A stretch of DNA of 64,000 nucleotides, taken from contig WBMV01004699.1 in NCBI GenBank assembly GCA_013396655.1, positions 248,471-312,470 of the forward strand, written 5' to 3'. This DNA is from Campylorhamphus procurvoides (Eukaryota; Chordata; Aves; Passeriformes; Dendrocolaptidae). The position numbers and the translations under genes were made by a program. Below the pieces are notes generated by a model. The model saw only the letters and a list, made by a program, of their open reading frames with translations. It had not been told where the DNA came from and did no database searches. Shown here in pieces: positions 12,641-27,089 of this stretch (positions are counted from its first letter, which is position 1; each line of letters opens with the position of its first letter).

Positions 12641-14333
12641 AAAGGTATAAGAATAGCTAGTACTTGAGGTATTGAGGAAATGCTTAGGGAAAAAAAAACA
12701 TGGAAAAAACATTGAAAATTGTTTTCCTTACTGAAAAGATACAACTTCCCTGTACTCTTGGATGTGTATCCGTGGAGATGAATGATTAGGAGCTATTTTA
12801 ACTGAGCCACATATTTTTATGGAGAAGATTCCACTGTTTTTTCTGTGTTGTGCTTATACAGGAAAGACCAAAGCACGAAAGAAGAGATTTTCTGTCCCAA
12901 TTCAAAATAGCATCAAAACAGCAATAGTGTTCAACACTGGTGTTTGCTCCTCCGAGCATGCTGTTGAACTGTACTTCGTAGACCCTAAATGACAAAACAA
13001 ATTGGCTTTATGTAAATTGGACTGACAGTAGCTCCCAGTGATTATGGATATCAGGTCTGCTTGTCTAGGGAGGGAATTTGCTTCACTTTGGGTACTGTTA
13101 CGTGTACATAAGATGCGTTAACTGACTATGCCTAATCTTTGAATGCACAAATATACCATTCTTGCTGCATTACAATTTTCTTGCACAAAGCAGCTGGAAA
13201 ACCAGAGGAACATCCAAGTTGTATGTTACACATAGCCTGTAACACATAGCAGAGCAGCATGAAACTAGTCAGCCCTTTAGTTTGCAGTCACATATGTTAG
13301 ATCAGAAGCATGACTTAAGCAGGTCTCAGCAACCAAAACTCTGGCTGGGGGCGATGGCTCACTGAGCAGAGAACAGTCAGCTGCCAGCGGCCAAGCCTAG
13401 AGGAGGAGAAGTGACAGGGCAGTCTGAAACCAGCATAAAGCTGAATCTGGAGCCTTTCATCTCTGTTGAACCACATATTGGGGATCCTCCTGTGAGGACC
13501 CCCAGGCAGAAACTGGATTTTTAAAGCAGAAGAGGAGGGTCATTCCATTTCCTTGGGAAGCATAGGTCTCAACGCATTCTTGCTGAGATCTTGTAGCAGA
13601 GTGAGTCAGTTACAGGGTAGGGAGGAGAGGAGGATTAGCCAAAGCACAGCAGCAGGAGCATATTAATTAATTGCATGTGCATTCAAATGATGAATGAATA
13701 TATTTATTTTAAATATAAACAGGAGTTGCATGCCACTGACTCCTTCGCCTGGTAGCTGAGGCCTGAGGAGAGACATGGCTGATATCCAGATTCAGAGGAA
13801 GAGTCCAAGGGCTTCTGCCTTCGAATGAGCGTGGGAATATCTGAGAGTAGTCAGGAAACTCTGCTCTGTGGCATCCCACAGGGAGGGAATGGGTTGTGTT
13901 TCCACTATTCTGGATGAGATGGAAATGAAGACAAGTCAAAACTGATGACTGAAGAAGTGCAATGTGATCCATTTCCTAAAATAGTTTTCTATCATATCTT
14001 TAGCTTTCTTTTTTTTCCCTGTTTCTCATGCTGCTTGGGTTTGTTTCTGTAACACTGCATGCTATATGCTCGCCTTTTCTTGAGATTTCAACATGACAGG
14101 AGAATCAGCATTCAAATGAGTTAAGCTGCTACAAGTGGAGCACTTACTCCAATGGCAGCATAGATTGGGGTCAGCCACGTTTCATGGCTGGTCCTTCATA
14201 AGGCACCTGCTTATATTAGCATCTTTGTAATATTGTTGATTACTCATGTTATACTAGTTTTCCCAGAGGAGGTCCACTGTAAGCTACCACCCCTTATTGC
14301 TGGCATAGCCAAACTGAACTTACCAGGAAGGCA

Positions 14334-14355
14334 GGGTAGGGCAGGAGGGAGGGGG
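14334..14355 (+). other. G-quadruplex motif
   Basis: G runs at 14334-14336, 14339-14341, 14347-14349 and 14351-14355 are separated by loops of 2, 5 and 1 bases on the sense strand. The flanking sequence gggattctttttcgg shows no exon. Folding is inferred. Confidence 0.6.
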
Positions 14356-14749
14356 ATTCTTTTTCGGACCCCAACATCCATCCTCACCGGTCCGTGCCAC
14401 ATCATCTCTGACACAAATGGGCAGAACAGTTAGGAGTAAGAAGCCTGCTGCTGAAATTGCAGAAAGACAAAGGAATGAAAACATGAAACTACAAAAATAA
14501 GATTCTCCCTTGAGCTTATGTAATGGGCTTCTTACGTGCCGCATCTCTCATTACTGCGTAAGGCGGTTGTGTACTCTGTGCTGTGCTGTTAACCCCCTGG
14601 AGGCTGTTCTTTTCTGTATTTGTTGTTGGCTCATAACTTATGTTAGACAGAAAATGTTTCACGGTACCTGAAAATCAGATTCATAGGCTTATTCAGATTG
14701 GGAGGGTGCTCAGGAGTTGTTCTTGGCTAACCTTGTATTCAAATTGGGG

Positions 14750-14890
14750 TCACATAAAAGATTAGAGCAAGTTACTCTTGGCTTTATCCACCTGGGTTTT
14801 GAAAACCTCCAGTCAGAGTCTGTGTAACCTCCTTGAGCAACTTGTTCCGTTGCTTTTCTGTGCTCATGGTAAAAAAGATGTCCCGAGCAT
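14750..14890 (-). repeat. CR1 LINE 3' tail fragment
   Basis: On the + strand the words gttttgaaaacctccag, caacttgttccgttgc and ttctgtgctcatgg followed by taaaaaag appear in the order of the antisense of bird CR1 3' regions (the usual text is an aacctccaggga-like block, a cctgttccagtgc-like block, then gtaaaaaag). The element therefore lies on the minus strand. It is short, diverged and carries no coding remnant. Confidence 0.65.
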
Positions 14891-15011
14891 GAGGCCAGCA
14901 TGGTTCACTTTAGTTCACTTGTCTAAGTTCTGCAGCTGTTAACTTCCTAAATAGAAATATTTGCTCAAAAGTGTTAATGTTTTTCTCTGTGCTTTTTATC
15001 ATTTTGTTCAG

Positions 15012-15339
15012 GAAACTACTCCAGACCACCGACGTACAGTGGTGTGCCCAACACAAGTTACAGTGGCCCAGGACCTGGCATGGGTATAAATGCCAACAGT
15101 CAGATGCATGGACAGGGGCCAAGCCAGCCGTGTGGTACCATGCCCCTGGGACGGATGCCATCGGCTGGGATGCAGAGCAGACCATTTCCTGGAAACATGA
15201 GCAGTATGACCCCCAATTCTCCTGGCATGTCTCAGCAGGGAGGCCCCGGGATGGGCCCACCCATGCCAACTGTGAACCGTAAGGCACAGGAGGCGGCTGC
15301 TGCAGTGATGCAGGCTGCTGCAAACTCCGCTCAGAGCAG
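15012..15339 (+). CDS. ARID1B: ARID1B exon w2 (Gly/Pro/Met-rich region and Ala-rich helix)
   Basis: The acceptor is ttgttcag before 15012 and the donor is CAG|gtatgc after 15339. It completes the Gly codon and reads [12 protein letters not shown], then a Gly/Met/Pro-rich disordered stretch ([14 protein letters not shown]), then an alanine-rich, probably helical [19 protein letters not shown]. It ends on the first two bases of an Arg codon finished at 32982. At 328 bases it is the longest exon in the window. Reading through the donor gives a stop after four more codons (TGA at 15352-15354), so intron retention here would truncate the protein. Open frames on the other strand over 14910-15347 are shadows of this exon. 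Confidence 0.96.
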
Positions 15340-18300
15340 GTATGCACTCAGGTGAAAGGAATTTAAAAAAGTGGGAATGTTTTTCTTGTCATTTCTGAAG
15401 TAATGGCACTGGATAGGTGTATGAATATGCATTTATACATATTCTAGCTGTGCCCTTATCTCTGGGAGATAGTATATGGGAAGAATACTTTTCCTTAAAC
15501 ATAAGGGGAAAGCACGTTTTTGTATCTTTGAACTATGCTCTCAAAAAGCAGCTGTGACAATGGAGATGATGACCACTTCTAACTTAGTTCTTGGTGCTAT
15601 GGGCTTTAGGAAAATCCACAGGATTGCAGTGACATTAGGAGTCAAAAACAAGCCTTCTGCAACTTCAAATTGATTAGCTGGTTATATATTTTCTTAACTC
15701 CAGTAAAGAGAGGTCCAACATGTCCTTGGCAGCTTGCCCCTGCCAGAGAGTTAGGAAGCTTATGAAGCTGCCCATCAGCTCTTGCATTTACTGCCCACGT
15801 TTTGGGCAGCAGTGCTGATGGTGGTTCTCTTCTACAGGCCGTTCTTGTTCCTAGGCAGGCATGCAGAGGAGGAGAGAAGGGCAGGCTGAGGGGAGCAGCT
15901 AAAGGGGAAAGGCAGAAGGAGACATAAATGTAAGCTGTAGTTATCTGGAGTTGATACCTGCCACTTGTACATTCATAAGAGAAAACCTGCTAACAGGATT
16001 GTAGAGATTGGAGCCATCATCTGTCTTCTTGTCTCTCCTTTGGGCAGCATAACTACATGTTGCCGTTTGTATGGGGATTTTGATAAAGGCATTTTTCTGT
16101 CCATGCTTGGTTTAAAGATACCTGAATACCTACAGTTAAATTCTATTTTCTGTGAAATTTTTCAGATTAAGTAATTTCCACATTTCTCTGGACTCAAATA
16201 ACTGCTGGCATATTTATTAGCTTTTGCTGTTGTAAAAGGTTCCATAACATTTGAGAATTACACAAAGCTAGTTGGACTCTTCTGGTGAGCATGTTTGTAT
16301 GTGTGTGTATTACACATCTTGCATTTATGCATGTATGTACACAGATTCACATATACTTGCACAGGTATTTATCATTCAAGACCAGTGATTGTGGACACTA
16401 GATCTTCCCTAATTACAAGACTCAGTGTAAAACGAGAAATAGGAAGCTAGTGTGTCCCTGTATTTGTTGCTTTCTTGTTTTGTGAGTTTGGAAGACAGGT
16501 GGCTACTAGTGATAAGCAGCAGCAAACTTATAAAACAATAACAGTAAATTTAGTGTACGTTGTGTTCTTGTTCAGTAAAATAGAAACAGACTCCCTTTAA
16601 ATAGAGCATACTCCAGCAAATATCTGTGAACCAGCAGTCTCTTGCTTCTGTTGGTTGTTTTAACAGACCTGTCTAGTAGGATTTATGGAAGTCTGCTTCT
16701 GTCTGTCTGGTTTAGGCTATAAGCTGATAGGTCAGACACAAAAGAATAAATAGGCCATCACTGCAGCTGCAGGAGCAGGATTTCTGTATAATCACAGAAT
16801 GGAAGGTAAAGCTCACGTTTGTTGGTCTTGACAGCAAGAAAAGACTTTGTGTTAAGTGGAAAGTATTTGGTTGTGATTCAACTTATACATTGGGCATAGT
16901 GTGTGGTTTTGATCAAAAACTAGGTTAAATGGTTACCAGTTCTATCTCATACCTTCCTCCCAAGTTAGTTTGTAAAACTTTTTTGTTTTAGCTTTGCCTG
17001 GACAAAACTGCACCATTTTAGAGCCTTCCCATCACACACTGTCCATTCCAGTGATCCAGCACCTGTGGAAGGGCTTGAGGAGTCATTGAACCTCTGTCAC
17101 AAGTACTGGCAAAAGGGCTATTTATAAACTGCAAATTGATAGAAACTTGCCACACTGCTCTGATATCAGTGGGTTGCAAGCTCACTGTTTTCCTCTTTGA
17201 TCTCAAGTCAGCTGCAGGGTAGAAAGCCTAAAGGCTTTTGGCTATTCCTGCAAGTCCTGCAGACTTGTGTATGAAAGGAATGTACTTGACAATGATTTGG
17301 ATTTGCAATACAGAGCAAATCCAAAGAGGCTGTTCTTTTGTTCTGCTTTGACACACTAGGTCACCACATATTAGGTCACCTGGTTATCCCAGCCAGTTGG
17401 GGGCTGGTGGACAACCCATGTTTTAATCACAACACCCCAACTATGGCAGCGTTCAGCCTCCCTCCCTTGGTGCACCAGCCTGACCAGTATGATTAGATAG
17501 CAGTGTAAACTGGACTTGCTCTGGGACCTTGGCATTTTTTTCAATGTTTATAAATGTGCCATATGGCTGATGAAGGAATATAAAAATCATGTGAAAGGTA
17601 CAGAAATACTTGCATCATAGAGGAAATTTTAGTTTTTTGCTTTCTTTTGACTCATGCCTCTGTGACAGTTCAATGAAAATCTGCATGTCACTCACTCACA
17701 CATCTGCATGGCTGTTGGCATGGCTCCATTTCCTTGTTCCTAAAAGGAACATCACGGAGAAGAAATGAAAGTTCTCCTTCCCCTGACACAGGCATCATCT
17801 TTCTCTCCTCATTGGTGTTCTTGTCTTGCAGCGATGCTGTGCAGCCAGGTGTTCTGGACTTGCTGGTACTGTCACTGCTGCCTAGGCAGTGAACTGCAAC
17901 CCCCAAAGTACGATCCCGTTTGGAGAGGTGGTGTAGTGAGGAGTGATCACAGGGTTTCTTAATGGGATTTTCAAGGAAGTTTTATTTCATTGTAGTTGAG
18001 TGTGCATGTGTTTGTAAAATTTCAGTTAGTTGCTAGAACAATTTTTAGGAGCTAAGTATCCCATGCAAAACATTTGCCTGAAATGCAGCTACTCTCTTCT
18101 CACCAAAGTCCTTCACACTGTGATGTAACCAGATCATAAATTACAGAGTTGAGAGAAAGCATCTACAGTGGCTCCCAGCCTGTTGTTCCCTTACGAGCAA
18201 GTCCATCTTCACCTGAGATTTAAGCTTTATGGACTTCCGTACCGTCATGTTATTTCAGTTGTTGCCTCTGTAGGAAGTCTTTAATACCCAAATTACTGCT

Positions 18301-20840
18301 GCCTTCATGTTAATTAACAAGTTTTAATTACCAGTTTTCTGTAACTGCTCTTGTTAGGGTTTTTTCCTTAATAACATTGCTCGTATATGTGCATAGAAGA
18401 AGTAGAAAGAAAAACAAAAAAATTAAAACAGTAGTCTACTGGTCCTCCTGTTCAAAAAACAAAAAATAGTGAAATAGAAAAGGACTCCCACCATATTACT
18501 TTGCCTAATTGGGAAGACAGCCACTCTTATATGCTAATGTGCAGCCTTTTACTTTGAATATATTGAGTTTATAAGATTGAGCTGTGGGGTTCAAAAACTG
18601 TTGGATTTTTATTACTATAAATCATACTCCTCATATGCAGAATTAAGAAAATTAAATGGTTCTGTCAGAGTCATGGTTACACAGCAGTATTTCTGTACAA
18701 GTTTGTTATGACCCCCTTCAAGGTCAACTTGTTAACATAGTAAGCAAGTATCAATAGGGGAGAGAAATTTATCTTCGTCTGTTATTCCACAGGATCTGTC
18801 CTTCACCAGCTCAGGAGTCTCATTTAGACATAGAAGGCTGTTTTGCCTCTGCCTTGCCAAGCCACACTAAGCAACTGTGTCAAATGAATTTAAATGGCAC
18901 GCATCAGAATAAAATCACTTCCACTGGGGCACAAAATCAATGTTAGTTAATCAGAGTCGGATGATCAAGACCTGAGTGTCAGCCAGTTATACCTAGGTAT
19001 CATCCTGAGCGCAGACCATCACCCTTTTCATTAGAGAAGATGAAAATCATATAAATGAAAGAGTGGTGGCTGTGGAAGATACTAGGTCTACACCATTTGA
19101 ATTAGCCTTTGACCTCATCTTGAGGGCTGCTTTATGTTAAGCTTAGATTAATTTCTACAGCTACATAATACCTTCCCTGTAACCTAAAATCTTGTGATGT
19201 GCTAGTCTGTCTTGTGCATGCAGGCTAGTGTTTCCCAAATGATACTTTGCATGTCAGGCTAAAGAAAAGAAAGGTGTTTTTAAGACCTCTTCATTGAACC
19301 TCGTCCTTGTTTCACACTACCCAGGGTGTTTAAGCTTGCTCTAGATAAAAGTTTACAACAGGCAATGTTAAATAACTCTCTAGTACCTTATGTAGTAATT
19401 CACTTTATTTTCAGGACCACAGTGTGCAAAAACTGCAAAGCAGTGTTTTCCTTTTTATATTTTCTTGGTCTCAGCATAACCATTGGCTAATGAGGACTCG
19501 ATATTGAAAACCTAATATATTCACAGAAGAAAAGACTCTTCATAATTTATGTTGATGTTGACTGAGACCCCAAAGGCTGGTTCTGCTACTGGAGACTAGA
19601 ACCCAGTGGAGGCCTTCAAGGACCAGGTGACTCCAAAAGATGAAGTCTTTTATGAGACTGTGGTTCTTAGAACAGTACATGTATTTATAGTGATAGATCA
19701 ATATTTCTGTTTGTACAAACCCACAACACAGTAAGCCTTCAGTAAAAACAATTTTAAGCAAATAAGATGGTGTTTTCCCTGTTGATGTGGAAGGCAGCAA
19801 ATTTAGCCAATATCTCCTAGTACCAGCCAATTTCAAGTTTCTCGGTTGGTAGATGCCCAGCTTGAAACTTTTCAGGACTATGTGTACACTGCCTGTGAGC
19901 TTTTGTTTCCTATAGCAAATGCCTGGTACACATTTTAGAAAACTGATTATTGGATTGACACCTGAAGTCAACAGATGTTTTTGGAGCTAGATGCTTCAGC
20001 ATCTCTCATACTAGCAGAGTGTCATTCTGAGTATGTCTTCTTAGCAGTTGGAAGTGTGACTGTAGTATATGAAGAGGTAAAGACATAGTTGCAAAATAGC
20101 TGGCTTGTATGCTGTTAGCAGTGTGGCCTTAGAAGATGTAATTCAGTGCTAGCTGGCTATAAAATGCACATCCAACTGGATGCTAAAATGATCCTTTTGC
20201 TGGTGCAACTACAGTTATCAATACCTGATTGCAATAAAATGAGTTTTGGTGTGCCGACCTGAGGAGCAGTCCTGTCTTTGAAGGCAGTGTCTTTGACCTT
20301 AATGTACCTTAATATGATTCTCAGGATTGCATGTTGCAATTTTGTAAATTAAAGCAATTTTTTTTATAGATTGAATGAATTTAGAATTCAGTGTCATTGA
20401 TTTTAGAGGAGATGATTTAGACATAGTAGTTTATTAAACTGAGGAATTGGGAACCAGCTTAGCTATTTGCAACCACTGGCCATTTTAAATCCTGTCCATT
20501 GGGTTGCTAAATTGAGGTGGATATTTATATTATGGTCTGCTGATCCCCATGCCACCGGAGAAGCGCTGTTCAGTCTCTACAGTAATGTGTGATGTTACAT
20601 TGCTTTGACATACTTTTAGGCATTCTAGAATGTGCTTCTGGTTCTAAATTGCTTACCAACCGGTTAGATACTACAGCCTCATTGTAGTGTGGTCAAAAGA
20701 ATCTACGTAGGCTTTTAATCAGTCATAAAGCTGATCTAGAAAAATTGCACTGATATTAGAGAATTTCTATTGTACAGAGAAACACAATGAGTGTAAATTA
20801 GTTTAAAAAGTGTGTTCTAGATGTCTTCTTTGTAGTATAT

Positions 20841-20852
20841 GTGTGTGTGTGT
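20841..20852. repeat. (GT)6 microsatellite
   Basis: Six GT units within a wider alternating purine-pyrimidine stretch (tatgtgtgtgtgtgtacatgc). Confidence 0.8.
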
Positions 20853-21566
20853 ACATGCACACTTGCACACATACAGGCAGACTAACCTTCCATCAGCATT
20901 TCTCTCCTGCTATGTATGTATAATTCATATTCTGTGTTGCTCATGCCAGCAAAGCACTTTTTCTGTATTATTTTCTCCAACAGCAGGGTAATGCAGCACT
21001 GCTGATGGACTAGAAGGTACTGGTGAGGAAATATAGTAATGGACATGGTGCATTAAAATGTCAAAAGGAAAAAGAACGAGGCGGAAATGGGGAATAAATT
21101 TTTAAAAAAGAATAATAATATAAATAAAACCCAGAACATTTTTAGGTGTTTTACATCCTACAGCCTGTCAGTTTCTATGTAGTACTTTCCAGTTGGACCC
21201 TTTTGATCTTGAAAATTGGGTTTAAAATTCTAAATGTGATTTTGAAAGCTGCAGTTTTGTAGCAGGAAGTTTTGAATGCTCCAGTAAAACTTGCCATCTT
21301 TAATCCCTGAAGAGAGTATATATTTTCCATTGTTTTCCCTTTTCCCCTTGAGCTCAGAGGTGCTGTTCTTCTCTGCTGGGAAGTTCAGTGGAGTGCAGGA
21401 AGGTTAAGTACTCATTCAAGTTTCTTTGCTTATTCAAACCAGGCTACTTCTAGATGAAAGGCTGCCAGCTGTGAAATCCCCAAAGTAAACTAGGCTAAGA
21501 TAGGACTGGTAGCCATAATTGGAGCCAGTGCTGTATGTTATCTGTTGCCTTTGAAATAAGCCCCTA

Positions 21567-21585
21567 GCAGAAAGGCTCTTTCTGC
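21567..21585 (+). other. Small perfect hairpin
   Basis: An eight-base stem GCAGAAAG / CTTTCTGC encloses the loop GCT. It has no T run behind it and no known role. Confidence 0.5.
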
Positions 21586-24500
21586 CGGGTCTTTTATTTA
21601 ATGTTCAGTCACACGGAAGGAGTTACTCCTGTTCAAATTCAGGCCATTCCCTGTTCTCCAGTCTCAAGCTGTCTAGTCAGAGGGGTCTGCTCCACTCCTC
21701 CAAACATTCCCAGATTTCCTTCAGGGATCCTGACGAATCCCTCTGCAGTGAGCGCCACTTTGCTTTCTATTAGTGCGGTTTGAATATCCAGGCGGTACTT
21801 TTCAGTCCATGAAACCACATTTGGCTTCCGAAATAAAGTCCATGTGTAGTTTCAGCGGGGTGAAGTGGCATTGCTTCTTGGCCTAAATGACTGCAGAGTG
21901 TCTCTGTGAAGCCCAAAGAGCTACCATGCCCAGTGGAGGTTCAGTAATGGCGGGAATATTTTCTGTCCGCTCCAGGTTTCAGTGTGATTTGAGGGGTTAA
22001 AAGTCCAACTACTAATGCTTACTGTAACTGGAATTTCTAAGGGAGCTATTAACTAGTATTGACATATTTCTGTTCTAAAGGGTGAGTGCATCTTCCCTGT
22101 TCGTGAGAAACGGTCATTCTATCAAGCTGGTTTCTATTATTATTTCTTTTCTTGAAAGAGTGTTTCCTCATATTTTGCTTTTCAAAGTAAAACCATGTAT
22201 GGTGCTTTTCTACAATGTATTAGGAGGGGGAAGTACAGCTCAGCTTATATTTATTTATTATAGCAAGGGGAAAGCTAGAAATCTTTAGTGATTATTTTAT
22301 TTAAATGGAGATGCATTCTGTGGATCGGCTCAAAATTGCTGATAAAATCATGTAAGGATTGGAAGAAAATACATGCTGAGCTAACCAAACCCATTTCTTG
22401 TGGAAGACTAAGAGAAATATATTTTTAGCTGGAATTTTGTTTTACTAAAAGGTAAATCCATCATTTTGGAGCCCTGGTTGTCACCATACTGCAGAGCTCT
22501 TTCAGGCAACCAGTGATTTGGGGAGGCATTTTTTTCTTTTTTGGTTACTCATCAATCAAGTAGACTGCTGTATGCTGTTCATGCCATTAGAGATTAACCA
22601 CAGACCTCAAGAGTCCTACTCGTTTCCTTCTTCGGAGAGTAACGATTCTTAAATTGTGAAAACAGGAGTGTGTTATGAGAACACATTCTCATGAATGAGA
22701 ATTTTCACTCACCTTAGAGACACTTCTAATTCGATTATTATTATGTCAAGATTATTTTTGGCTTGATTTGGTTGTTTAGGAGAGTCATTGCCCTGTGTAG
22801 AAATACTAATTATTTTGAAACAAAATTGCAGTATAGGACTCTGTGTAGTTTATTAACATTCTGCCTCAGGGTTGGACGTTACATAGAGATTCTGTACTTT
22901 AAAATGAGATCTTTAGCACATTAAGAATGCAGAACTTCATTAATTGTTATTGTATAAAGTTAAAAAATAAGGGAGAACCTTAGACTGAGTAATCTTTCTT
23001 GGGTGAGAAGGAACGTTTCAGATGGGGAAACTGAATTTTCACAGTGTCTGTCAGAAGATCTACTAGTTTAAATTACAGAACTGCTTGGGGGGAAAAAGAA
23101 AGAAAAGCAAAACCAAACAGGAGAGTAGCCATCTTTTTAATAGGACTCATGAAGAAAGCTAATTTTGTGGCTGCTCTGAGTGATTTGGCACATACACTGT
23201 GCAAGAACAAGACTGTGATTGAACAGCTGGAGATTTTTGTGACAGCAAGGGAGAGACAAAAAATGGTAGAAGGGTTTCAGGTTTCAAAGGGTTTTTAAGG
23301 TTTTATGTTGTTTTACAATGTAGTATTTGAAAGAAAAATAAAAAAATCACTTTTTTAGCAATGCTACCTGGCGAAATATGAGTGGGAAGAGCCCTTCACT
23401 TTATTGATGAGTTCAGATGGGAGCAGCAGTTCTAGCCGGACATATAAGTAATCTTGTAATCATTATATTAAATAATAGCATAAGAGCAATGAGATTCTTT
23501 AGTGATAGCTAGCAATCTTACTAACACATTAAGTACCTGTTGCAGTTGTAGCAATAGATTTCAGGTTCCTTCTGAGCCAAAGATTAAGAGCCAGCTGAAA
23601 TCATGCTGACAGACACACCACATTGCTCTTGTGAAACTGTCTGGTGTGCCAAAGAGCTGAGACTGATGGTAATAGTGGTGGTAATAGTATCAATAGACAT
23701 ACAACTGCTCCAGGCTATTGGGCAAAGATAGGTAAGTGAAAATGTGTCTGTTGGGAAATCCCTTTGGAGAACTTCCTTGCCATGCTGCTGCACATGCACA
23801 GTTGCTTTCAATGTGCTTCTGTCAGCCAGATGACATTTTCCTATGAAAAGATACAATGAAGAGCTGGCATGAAATGATCAGGATTTTATTAGATTTTCAG
23901 TTGGTTGCCAGCACAGCGAGCTCCATGGAGTTGCAGTGGTGCTCAAAAGCTGCGTGAGGATGTGACTGAACATAGTTAGAAGCATCCCCAGGCAGAAGAG
24001 GAGGGAACTCAGGGAGTCGAGCCTCTCCCAAGGCAGTGTCCCACCAGAGCAAACTGATTCAGTGAAACACACAGTGTGCCCTTGATTTCCTGTAGCTTTT
24101 AGCACCACGCTTTGGTGACCTTCTGGCTGTTCATGTGCTGGGAACAGACTCTTAACCACTTTCAAGTAATCTTTCTGGGAGAGAGTTCATGGGGCCTTCC
24201 GACTTTTTGATACAGCTATTTATAAACATGTACAAAAATAGAAGGTGCATAGTGAGAGTCATATGAGTCATTCTGATTTTGATATCGAGTCACACCAGGC
24301 TAAATCACCTTTCTTGGCATTCTGGTTCAGATTTACTGCCTTGTAGCATACAGGGCAGATTTCCTTTCTTCCCCGTAAACCCAGTTCATGCATGTTCCTG
24401 CTTACTGGACAGATTACAGCAGCCCTCTTTCTCACCCATCACACGCTCCACTTGGGCTAAGAAATGTATCTCCCCAGTGCTCAGATATCATATCTGATGG

Positions 24501-25109
24501 GGACAGTTGTGCAAGAAGTTGCTTTTAGAGCTGCTGTACAAACCCAACATTGTCAGGAAGGTAGGCAGAGATCGCCAGGAGCAGAGCTTTGATGGGATTA
24601 CAAGCCATTTGACTTGGCCCACTTTTCAGTAGTTCTGTGTTTTACATCACACAGCATTAAATAAATTGTATTTGTCCAGTACAGACTGCACTGAGTAATA
24701 AGAGCTTGGTTTGGTCTTACACAAATAAATAAAAATTTGGGTGTGTTGCTGCACTTTTTAAGAATGCTATGCAATAAAGGCATTTCAGAGGTTCTCTATG
24801 GGTTTGAAGACTGGTGACCAAATATTGTGATCACCCTGAAATTTAGACAAAAAACACTGTAATTAACATGAAAGGAACTTTACAAAAACAAAATCAAATA
24901 GTTGCAACCTAAAAAACAGACAAACAAAAATAAAAATAAAAAAACACCTACAGTATTTCACTATCACTGAATGTTCTTCAGTCACACACCTTTCTATCAT
25001 TAGGATCAACTTAAGTTAAGTATTTTTTTTTTGCAGGTTTTTTGTGGTAAGTTTTCCCCACTGTATTCAACTACCTTGTTATTCTTATGGACATATTTTA
25101 GAATAATCT

Positions 25110-25165
25110 TAATCTTGGCTCTCTTCCTCAGTTTTTGTTATCTGTAAAAGGGGGTAGGGAGATTT
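25110..25165 (+). repeat. MIR-type SINE core fragment
   Basis: The stretch cttcctcagtttttgttatc followed by tgtaaaagggggtaggg matches the order of the MIR core (a cctcagtttcc-like word, then an atctgtaaaatgggg-like word). Only about 50 bases are recognisable. Confidence 0.45.
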
Positions 25166-27089
25166 ATTCTGATCTCAGCATGCATTCAGTTGTACAAATG
25201 TTATGTAGTTATGTTGCTATTAGCATCATTACTCGTGAATTACATGTGCCTCTTATGTTGCTCTTCCAATGTTTGATGTGATGTGACATTTCTGTGTTTT
25301 GTTAGGCTTTAAATGACTACCAAGAAGGTAGCCCGTCAGGCAGATGTTTTCACTGGAAAAAGGGTTAATGTGATGACAATAGCTTGTAAACAAACAATAA
25401 GTTTTTGTGACTGCTTTTCTTAGTGGTTTAGCATTGAATCAGTGTGGTAAGAACAACTAATTTTTAAGTTTCTCCTTCGTCCTTGATTGTTAGTGAAGTC
25501 TAAGTAATGGTGATAATGCTAAAGACACAAGTATTTGTGTAATCAGATGAAAAATAATATATTTAGAAAGGCTATTTCTGTTATTCTTTCAAAAAGTATC
25601 TTACACAATAATCTTTAGATCAGCTAGATGAGGAAAACAGGCAGTGTACTCAGACTGCAGTGGATCACAAGGTGATTTGCATTATGACATAATTATGATG
25701 CTAGAAAATTATTCCCATTTTAGCATTGCCATTTAGGTCTGGTTGTTGACAAGAACAGTTTTTTCTTGGTTCTGTATGCCTGATGTCAGCGGACACACAT
25801 ACACGCACACACCTCAGTACAAATCTGGATGCTTTTTCATTTATGTTTCCCAGGTGCTTTGTCAGTGTCAGTGCATTTCAGAGCTTTGGCTTCCCCTTTT
25901 CACACATGTACATATGCACAGGTATAAAATGTTCTTTTTCCTTCTAACCTGAGAAATGGAAAAAATCTTGTGGCAGACCTAACACCTGTCACATCAGCAG
26001 CTTTTCTGGTTGCTTTCCTAGAACTTTGTTATTGTGATTGGCAAGCTTCCCCAATGAATAGGGGAGGACATGTAAGCCCAGGTTACTACAGTTATAGTAG
26101 CAGCTGACTAGAAGAGAATACTTTGCTTTCAAATATAGCGATGCTAAATTTGTTTGTTTTATTCACATGGGAACTGCCTTCAATGCCTTCTTATAGCTGC
26201 TCAAGCCAATATTCAGGTTTCGTGTATCTTGGCCTTTGCTAACATTGCTGATGTGCTGATGAACTTCCAGTCAGGGCAAAGTAAGCAGTGTTGGGGTTTA
26301 TTTTCCCTTGTTCTATTCTTTCTTCTTCAGTTCTCCCATATCCCTTGAGGACCAAAATGGATTCATTTCTCGAAGGAAGCCCATAATGTAGCAAGAAAGA
26401 AAATCCGTAACAAAAGAGCATATGTATCTGCCTGCACATGTTTATGTGTAAATTCTCCAGGGAGAAAGCATTCACAGGTCTCACTTCTGAATTACTCTCA
26501 TTATAATAACCCATTTGGTGTCAAAGTGTGACAGATTATAAGCGCTTAAGGGTAGTCCCAGCTCAAGATAGATTTAAATAAAGTACTTCTGGTTATTGTG
26601 CAGGTCAGTGTGTTTAAATAACAACCCCCCAAATCATACTTTGACATTTAAAAGAGAGAGGAAATATTGTCATGCTGCAGACCTGGCACAGATAAGCACA
26701 GGGCAATTTGGTCAGTACACTGTGATTTGTGAGTGCAGCCTAACTCAGTCATTTTCACAGTTTGTAATCAAGTAGCCACCTTAGCAGTGTGTCAGCATTA
26801 AAAGAAAAAATGTTCCTTTTAAAATGTTTACACAAATTACTCCCCTGAGGTGCTGCAGTGCATTCACTGCAAAACTGATGTAGGTTAAAGATCTGGAGCA
26901 GAAATGGCAAACTTGTGGGCCATTTTTTTTCACCCACCGATTGCTCAGGTGGCCAGGTCACAGTAACAGGGTAATTTTTCAGGTCCAGTGCCTAGGGCAG
27001 GATAACTGGGGGAAATCCCTACATTACATGAGTGCTGTGGCAAGTGCCAGGAAGCACAGTGCAGAAGTGCCTAACTAACAACTGGTCCA

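Larger units (their letters stand above)
8656..15011 (+). other. ARID1B: Intron w1
   Basis: A 6.4-kb intron between gtaaca and ttgttcag. It holds a MIR-type SINE relic at 9637-9890, T-rich tracts near 12598-12640, a G-quadruplex motif at 14334-14355 and a CR1 tail fragment near 14750-14890. No further exon is supported. Confidence 0.9.

Noticed and set aside
14910..15347. 145-codon minus-strand open frame
   Set aside because: It lies opposite exon w2 of ARID1B and is a shadow of its biased codon composition.
19540..19971. 143-codon open frame on the minus strand in intron w2
   Set aside because: It is the longest non-exonic frame on that strand, but it has no recognised domain, no clear splice borders and ordinary intron composition. 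A frame of this length can occur by chance among the six frames of 64 kb.
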